A DNA stretch of 32,654 nt from a virus, in IMG/VR virus record IMGVR_UViG_3300013094_000166, positions 1 to 32,654 of that record. One strand, written 5' to 3'. The position numbers were made by a program, and so were the translations under genes. The notes under the pieces are model-generated. The model was given only the letters and a program-made list of their open reading frames with translations. It did not search any database and was not told where the DNA came from. Positions 28,798 through 32,654 of the stretch are shown here, one piece after another (position 1 is the first letter of the stretch; each line of letters begins with the position of its first letter).

Positions 28798-29355
28798 ATG
28801 ATTACCACTAGATTTTTAACCTATAGCGAATATCCCGAATATGCCGATTGGATGAAGAGTCAGGACACTGACTCTCGTCAATTGTACTTTGGCATGGGCA
28901 TCAGCGACGAGGGAATTGACACACTAGTGTCTAAATTTATTCGAGAAAAACACAATCACTACTTTTTGGTAGCCGAAGATCGTGGCCTATGGGTTGGTAC
29001 AATACACATTGTTGTACAAAACGTTGACGAAGTGGAATTTGGCGTCATGGTGGCTACTGGACGTAGAAAACAGGGCATAGCAGACACTATGCTGCAAGAA
29101 GCTATAGTATGGGCCCGCAATCGAGGATTTCACAGTCTCTTCATGCACTGTTTGGCCTACAACGCAGCCATAAAACACTTGTGTACCAAGCATGGATTAC
29201 AAGTAAAAACCCAATTTGGCGAAAGCGATGTTAAAATGGCATTACCAGCAGCAACCCCCATCTCCATTGGTCAAGAAATGGTCAACAACACTCGCAACAT
29301 GTATCACTTGTTGTTGCAAAGAAATTTACAAGTATTTGAATCTTTGTACGGCTAA
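28798..29355 (+). CDS. GNAT-family N-acetyltransferase
   Basis: The 185-residue protein has the GNAT core: a beta strand EFGVMVA, the acetyl-CoA loop GRRKQGIADTML (R/Q-x-x-G-x-A pattern, about residues 88-99) and a downstream helix-strand segment AIVWARNRGFHSLFMHC. These enzymes transfer an acetyl group to amines of proteins or small molecules. The substrate is unknown. The start lies 3 nt from a late promoter, so the mRNA may be leaderless. Confidence 0.85.
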   Translation: MITTRFLTYSEYPEYADWMKSQDTDSRQLYFGMGISDEGIDTLVSKFIREKHNHYFLVAEDRGLWVGTIHIVVQNVDEVEFGVMVATGRRKQGIADTMLQEAIVWARNRGFHSLFMHCLAYNAAIKHLCTKHGLQVKTQFGESDVKMALPAATPISIGQEMVNNTRNMYHLLLQRNLQVFESLYG

Positions 29356-29356
29356 A

Positions 29357-29956
29357 TTATCCAACTACTACATTGCTCGAAAATGTCACGTAGTCGTTGT
29401 AAGCATTTGGTATTAACAAGTCCGAATAGAGCAATCCCAAGACACCAGGTTTAATAATACTAAATTCTTCAGCATCATGAAAAGGTAATTCACAAATTAC
29501 AGTGGTTCCGTTAACGGTTGTATTGGCAGAAGGATTGTTGGCAACGATCCAGTTGCCAATAGTTGATGCGACCCCGGTAGCGTTTCCAAGCGATTCATTA
29601 ACTGTAAAATTCAAAGTCATTGATAATTCTGTGTCAATACCCTCTAGGGTATTTTGCAAGGCAGAGATTTGATATTGTGAATTGTAGGTTACGGTCTTGA
29701 TTGTCATTGGAATTGCTAGATTGTTAAGAACCACCGAGCGTTGATATGCTTCATAAGTGCTCACAGAATCAAAAGTTGTAACAATTGTAGATTCGGTTTG
29801 GTCACTGCTGACAGTTTCAACAATAGTTACGTTACCTGCATTCAAAAAAGGTGCTTTTAACGCTTCGTAGGAAGCAATGACAGCATCACCGGTGTGATGA
29901 AAAAATGGTACTGAAACGTTGCTTCTGCTACGAATTCGTGTTTCGATAATCGACAT
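29357..29956 (-). CDS. Hypothetical beta-rich phage protein (199 aa)
   Basis: The protein starts MSIIETRIRSRSNVSVPFFH and alternates short strands with Thr/Ser/Val runs (TIVETVSSDQTESTIVTTF). It has no signal peptide and no known motif; a virion or decoration protein is possible. A late promoter lies about 23 nt before the ATG at 29956. The stop faces the stop of the GNAT gene with a single base between. Confidence 0.72.
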   Translation of the reverse strand: MSIIETRIRSRSNVSVPFFHHTGDAVIASYEALKAPFLNAGNVTIVETVSSDQTESTIVTTFDSVSTYEAYQRSVVLNNLAIPMTIKTVTYNSQYQISALQNTLEGIDTELSMTLNFTVNESLGNATGVASTIGNWIVANNPSANTTVNGTTVICELPFHDAEEFSIIKPGVLGLLYSDLLIPNAYNDYVTFSSNVVVG

Positions 29957-29978
29957 GATAAAATCCTAGTTTAATAAC

Positions 29979-29987
29979 ATTATTTAG
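29979..29987 (-). promoter_or_regulatory. Late promoter for minus-strand gene
   Basis: CTAAATAAT on the minus strand, about 23 nt before the ATG at 29956. Confidence 0.5.
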
Positions 29988-30021
29988 CTGATTTCTGTGT
30001 TGTAAGAAAACAACACCCCGT

Positions 30022-30050
30022 TTGCTCAAAAATGGTTACGGTGCTATAAT
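30022..30050 (+). promoter_or_regulatory. Shared-family early promoter, copy 4
   Basis: TTGCTC, 17 bp, TATAAT, preceded by ACAACA. The -10 ends only 6 nt before the ATG at 30057, so the GIY-YIG mRNA is probably leaderless. Confidence 0.82.
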
Positions 30051-30056
30051 AAGAAC

Positions 30057-30371
30057 ATGAAGACAAGAAAACGTAGACAAGATACAAAACATGCTGTTTA
30101 TATGTTAGTGAACACTAACACAAACGAGCATTATGTGGGCATTACTGTATGCGGAAATGCTGTGCAACGGGCACTAAAAATCCGCTTACAAAAGCACGTA
30201 AGGCGTGCCGTAACCGAAAATAAATCGTGGGCACTATGTGCGAGCATCAGAGAACACGGTGCAGAAGCGTTTGTAATACTTTTAGTTGACATCGTAAGAG
30301 GTCGCAAGCCGGCTCACGCAGTTGAACGCGAAATCATTAATACATGTGCCCCAGAACTAAATGTTGCATAA
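30057..30371 (+). CDS. GIY-YIG nuclease-like protein (104 aa)
   Basis: A small GIY-YIG domain: HAVYMLVNTNTNEHYVGITV (about 12-31) holds the two Tyr motifs. Arg residues follow in LKIRLQKHVRRAV, and Glu sits in AVEREIINTC. It lacks the C-terminal DNA-binding region of typical homing enzymes. It could be a small nuclease aimed at host or rival DNA, or a minimal homing protein. Transcribed from an early promoter 6 nt upstream, followed by another small gene. Confidence 0.78.
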   Translation: MKTRKRRQDTKHAVYMLVNTNTNEHYVGITVCGNAVQRALKIRLQKHVRRAVTENKSWALCASIREHGAEAFVILLVDIVRGRKPAHAVEREIINTCAPELNVA

Positions 30372-30380
30372 GGAGCAGAC

Positions 30381-30584
30381 ATGATAACCGCAGAGCGATT
30401 ACAAATCTTGATCACACAATCCACAAGAGATCTATCACGATTGATGAAGTGTGAATTCAAGGACACTAGATTTTTAGGTATTACCAACGGCGGTGAATTT
30501 TGCTATCGTGTGACGTTGCCCGACGATGCAGTAACAAAAGTGTTCGTTAGGCCCGCAGATGACGAAGTTGTTGCTGGATATTGA
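30381..30584 (+). CDS. Small hypothetical protein (67 aa)
   Basis: It starts MITAERLQILITQSTRDLSR with AAGGAG 6 nt upstream, co-transcribed with the GIY-YIG gene. Beta-rich C-terminal half. No motif recognised. Confidence 0.72.
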   Translation: MITAERLQILITQSTRDLSRLMKCEFKDTRFLGITNGGEFCYRVTLPDDAVTKVFVRPADDEVVAGY

Positions 30585-30609
30585 TGTTGCCGAAATACAA
30601 CACCGCAAT

Positions 30610-30638
30610 TTGCTCAAAAATGAGTATTTTGTTACAAT
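30610..30638 (+). promoter_or_regulatory. Shared-family early promoter, copy 5
   Basis: TTGCTC, 17 bp, TACAAT. The flanking half-sites are GCAATTTGCTC and GAGTATTTTGT around AAAAAT, an imperfect form of the copy-2 palindrome. Confidence 0.8.
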
Positions 30639-30667
30639 AAGATATAGTGAAAAACAAGGAGTAGAAA

Positions 30668-30940
30668 ATGGCTACAGAAACTTACAATAGTTTAACTGAA
30701 AAAGAAAAGCAAGAAGTTCGTATGTATGGTGTCACAGAAGCCGGCATGCGTCAAAGCATTGAGAATAGTGCTACAATGAAATTTTCAGGTCCGGCAATGA
30801 TAGTAGCCAGCATGATGAGTGATGCACAAGAAATGATCAATATTGAATACGGCGAAGTTGACTCGATGCGAGCTGAAGATGCTCGTCAACAGTTAAACCG
30901 TGCCAAATGGGTACTGTTTGAATACATTATGAAATCTTAA
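30668..30940 (+). CDS. Small helical hypothetical protein (90 aa)
   Basis: It starts MATETYNSLTEKEKQEVRMY with AAGGAG 6 nt upstream. Fully helical pattern with several Met; no motif recognised. First gene of a dense run of small genes driven by early promoter copy 5. Confidence 0.75.
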   Translation: MATETYNSLTEKEKQEVRMYGVTEAGMRQSIENSATMKFSGPAMIVASMMSDAQEMINIEYGEVDSMRAEDARQQLNRAKWVLFEYIMKS

Positions 30941-30951
30941 GGAGATTCAAC

Positions 30952-31038
30952 ATGGTAGAATTTTTTGCACTGGCAGCGGTAGCACTAGGTGTTACAATGT
31001 GTTTAATTGTAAGTTTATCTGTATTTGACGGAGAATAA
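30952..31038 (+). CDS. Tiny membrane protein (28 aa)
   Basis: A 28-residue frame starting MVEFFALAAVALGVTMCLIV, essentially one membrane helix, with AAGGAG 8 nt before the ATG. A GGAG inside its end serves the next gene. Tiny membrane proteins are common in T4-like phages. Confidence 0.65.
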   Translation: MVEFFALAAVALGVTMCLIVSLSVFDGE

Positions 31039-31039
31039 T

Positions 31040-31297
31040 ATGTTACACTTTATTGCACACGAACATTTTTATGAATTTGTATTTTTAGCTGCCGGTATAG
31101 GCATTGGCGTAATGCTGACATTGGTAACAATATTTGTTCATCAAGTGTTAACTGGCACATGGGGTGTAGTCAAAGCAGTGACCAATGTCACACAAAACGC
31201 AGTGGCTCCGCGTGAAGTAAAGTTTGGTGAGAGTTATCGACCCGATCGCAATCTCATAATTGAGAACAAAGGGCGAGTTGAGCCCAAGTTAAATTAA
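31040..31297 (+). CDS. Membrane protein (85 aa)
   Basis: ATG 31040 follows GGAG by 6 nt and was preferred over an upstream start at 31025. A membrane helix (FVFLAAGIGIGVMLTLVTIF, residues about 14-33) is followed by a polar tail. No family recognised. Confidence 0.72.
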   Translation: MLHFIAHEHFYEFVFLAAGIGIGVMLTLVTIFVHQVLTGTWGVVKAVTNVTQNAVAPREVKFGESYRPDRNLIIENKGRVEPKLN

Positions 31298-31307
31298 GGA
31301 GAATAGT

Positions 31308-31502
31308 ATGACTATGGTTGTTGCAAAATTTCGGAATAGGTGGGTTCATGTTGTTAAGTTTGCCACAACTGTTAGTTTCAGCGATGAAAAGAACTGGTTC
31401 ATGGTTAACTTTGACTTTGACAAGCCCTTTCGCAAGAGAGAGCAATTTCGGTGGGTTCCCGCTAGTACTAGATTCGATGCCGTAAGGGAGTTTGTTGTTT
31501 AA
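31308..31502 (+). CDS. Small basic protein (64 aa)
   Basis: The product is basic and aromatic (KFRNRWVHVVKFATTVSF and later RKREQFRWVP). AAGGAG lies 7 nt before the ATG. Beta-rich. A nucleic-acid-binding role is possible but unsupported by a motif. Confidence 0.7.
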   Translation: MTMVVAKFRNRWVHVVKFATTVSFSDEKNWFMVNFDFDKPFRKREQFRWVPASTRFDAVREFVV

Positions 31503-31521
31503 TTAACTTAAGGAGATAGTT

Positions 31522-31710
31522 ATGGTAAGCGTTTCATTATTTGACATTTTGGGTCTTTTGGGATTTGGTTTTATTTGTGGCGGGGTCTGCGTACACCTAC
31601 TATGGACCGCTAGTTTTGAACAGTATGATGCTGATATCTGTAGAGAAAGATACTCAGTGAATCAAAATCAAAATAGGTATGTGGAAAGTTTTAAGTGGAT
31701 AAGAAAATAA
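31522..31710 (+). CDS. Small membrane protein (62 aa)
   Basis: A membrane helix (LGLLGFGFICGGVCVHLLW, residues about 10-28) with a polar C-terminal half ending FKWIRK. AAGGAG lies 8 nt before the ATG. The stop overlaps the next start (TAATG). Confidence 0.7.
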   Translation: MVSVSLFDILGLLGFGFICGGVCVHLLWTASFEQYDADICRERYSVNQNQNRYVESFKWIRK

Positions 31711-31934
31711 TGTTTAAAGTATACTGGACTGAGGATTTTGACAAACCGTATAGCACGACCTTGGAAGACTTGGCATCAGCGTTACGGGCCTGTGAGACTT
31801 TGAGAAAGCGAGGCTTTAGGTTCGTGACCATGGTGAGTGAAGATACCGGCAATATTGGAAAACCCGGTGTTGACAGTGTGCAGGATGGCCGGACTCCGGA
31901 TGGTGTTGCATACACTTGGACCAAACGGAGATAA
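31710..31934 (+). CDS. Small hypothetical protein (74 aa)
   Basis: ATG 31710 overlaps the preceding stop. A GTG at 31695 was rejected because it extends into the upstream gene without a ribosome-binding site. The protein is soluble and mixed alpha/beta (LASALRACETLRKRGFRFVT). No motif recognised. Confidence 0.7.
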   Translation: MFKVYWTEDFDKPYSTTLEDLASALRACETLRKRGFRFVTMVSEDTGNIGKPGVDSVQDGRTPDGVAYTWTKRR

Positions 31935-31936
31935 CG

Positions 31937-32308
31937 ATGAATTTGACCGAACACAGTGACCTTAAAATACAAGCAACATTCGACCAGTGGGAAGTGGATG
32001 GAGAATACGCTCAAATTATGTATAACTACCTGGTGTATGGATTCAATCCTGGCAGTTTTTTTACCAGTGTACTGGCCAATGACTTTGTGGGTGCCGTGAA
32101 TCGCAGTCATCCCGGCAAATCTATTTCAGCACTGAAACGGCTAGTGGGTTGGATACGAGACTACATGCCCGCAACGGCCTGGGGCAGTTATGGTGCAGTA
32201 AAAGCCTGGGTGGATTTGGATGCAAGTCAGCGTAGACAGATTTTAGAAGAACACAGTTTAATTTATACTGAACAAGAAGAAACTTGGAGAGTACTGAATG
32301 ATGCGTGA
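31937..32308 (+). CDS. Hypothetical phage protein (123 aa)
   Basis: ATG 31937 has GGAG 6 nt before it and was preferred over an upstream start at 31916. The protein is mostly helical (YAQIMYNYLVYGFNPGSFF, then KSISALKRLVGWIRDY). No motif recognised; size and setting fit T4-like early proteins of unknown role. Overlaps the next gene by 11 bp. Confidence 0.72.
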   Translation: MNLTEHSDLKIQATFDQWEVDGEYAQIMYNYLVYGFNPGSFFTSVLANDFVGAVNRSHPGKSISALKRLVGWIRDYMPATAWGSYGAVKAWVDLDASQRRQILEEHSLIYTEQEETWRVLNDA

Positions 32309-32486
32309 AGTAAATGCGTTTGAACGTTTGGTAGTTGCAGAAGACATGCGTACTCGTGGATATGACAATTACAGTATGCAACCTGGCAATGAGTGTGTTT
32401 GGGTGAGTGTGCCCAGAGGTGGATACTATTTGGAAATGTATTACATCTTTCGAGATGGTAAACTAGTGGATGTACAAATTGACTAA
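32298..32486 (+). CDS. Small hypothetical protein (62 aa)
   Basis: The start is ATG 32298 or the next codon ATG 32301, with GGAG about 9 nt before. Aromatic-rich, beta-like (CVWVSVPRGGYYLEMYYIF). No motif recognised. It overlaps the next gene by 17 bp. Confidence 0.68.
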   Translation: MMREVNAFERLVVAEDMRTRGYDNYSMQPGNECVWVSVPRGGYYLEMYYIFRDGKLVDVQID

Positions 32487-32654
32487 AGCAAAGACTATTA
32501 AAATCAATGCTGGTAATTGGCATAATGTGTTTGATGCAGAGGAATTTTGCAAAGAGCATTTTGGTCCAGGTGGCGTACAATCAGGCCGACGTTGGTTTTA
32601 TAGATTGAATGACGTCATAGATGAACCAAAGTACTATCACGAGAGGTGTCGTGC
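32470..32654 (+). CDS. Hypothetical protein (3' end outside window)
   Basis: ATG 32470 opens a frame that runs off the end of the window (61 codons visible). It begins MYKLTKAKTIKINAGNWHNV and contains GPGGVQSGRRWFYR. No motif recognised. Confidence 0.6.
   Translation, partial: MYKLTKAKTIKINAGNWHNVFDAEEFCKEHFGPGGVQSGRRWFYRLNDVIDEPKYYHERCR

Noticed and set aside
24901-30638. CRISPR-like or tandem repeats
   Set aside because: The repeated blocks are spaced by whole genes and each contains a -35/-10 pair 17 bp apart; they are promoters.
1-32654. Prophage or bacterial chromosome
   Set aside because: No integrase, attachment site or core bacterial operon is seen, and late-promoter motifs run throughout both strands; a lytic T4-like phage fits better, though flanks are not visible.

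Overview
The window looks like part of the genome of a large, T4-like (tailed, myovirus-type) phage infecting a Gram-negative bacterium, probably a proteobacterium. The evidence is: near gap-free packing of small genes with ATGA/TAATG overlaps; a repeated AT-rich motif (consensus TATAAATACT, often CTAAATA or GTAAATACT) directly upstream of genes on both strands, matching the T4 late-promoter element; a DexA-type exonuclease; free-standing HNH and GIY-YIG homing endonucleases; a fibre-like structural protein; and host-derived auxiliary genes. The Gram-negative host is inferred from phage genes for an autotransporter, lipoproteins, a PBP7-type peptidase and a phasin. The host genus cannot be fixed from this sequence.

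Layout. 1-5.7 kb: partial membrane protein, phage ribosomal protein bS21, Hsp20, ClpS, a cytidylyltransferase, an HNH endonuclease, DexA and small membrane genes. 5.7-9.3 kb: a 940-residue autotransporter-like protein and two small exported proteins, closed by a strong terminator. 9.3-12.1 kb: a tight run of a PlcP/LpxH-like metallophosphoesterase, a GT4 glycosyltransferase and a short UDP-sugar dehydrogenase. This resembles the bacterial machinery that replaces phospholipids with glycolipids under phosphate limitation. 12.1-15 kb: a glutamine-amidotransferase-like protein, a PBP7-like peptidase, a duplicated small gene and a glycosyltransferase. 15-20 kb: a segment flanked by a 48-nt inverted repeat, which is the leader of two homing-endonuclease genes (one intact, one decayed). 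It encloses a fatty-acid desaturase, a DUF4337-like membrane protein, a glycosyltransferase-like protein, a second UDP-sugar dehydrogenase and a 2OG-Fe(II) oxygenase-like protein. 20-24.4 kb: amidinotransferase, methyltransferase-like protein, fibre-like protein, a second member of the glycosyltransferase-like family, and a membrane protein with a histone-H1-like tail. 24.4-32.65 kb: a phasin, then many very small genes, probably mostly early or takeover genes. Five promoters in this part share the same sigma70 -35/-10 pair with exactly 17 bp between them and a (near-)palindrome across the spacer. Two lipoproteins, a secreted protein, a GNAT acetyltransferase and a second GIY-YIG protein also lie here.

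Taken together, many genes act on the host envelope: lipid headgroup (PlcP, Agt, Ugd), acyl chain (desaturase), peptidoglycan (PBP7), outer membrane (autotransporter, lipoproteins) and glycans (several glycosyltransferases). Others act on translation and proteostasis (bS21, Hsp20, ClpS). Many late-type promoters sit only 2-6 nt from the start codon, so several late mRNAs may be leaderless. The most exciting candidate system is the phage-encoded membrane-lipid remodelling module at 9.3-11.9 kb, possibly supported by the desaturase and second dehydrogenase at 15.6-19.4 kb. All functions are read by eye from sequence motifs; no database search was run.
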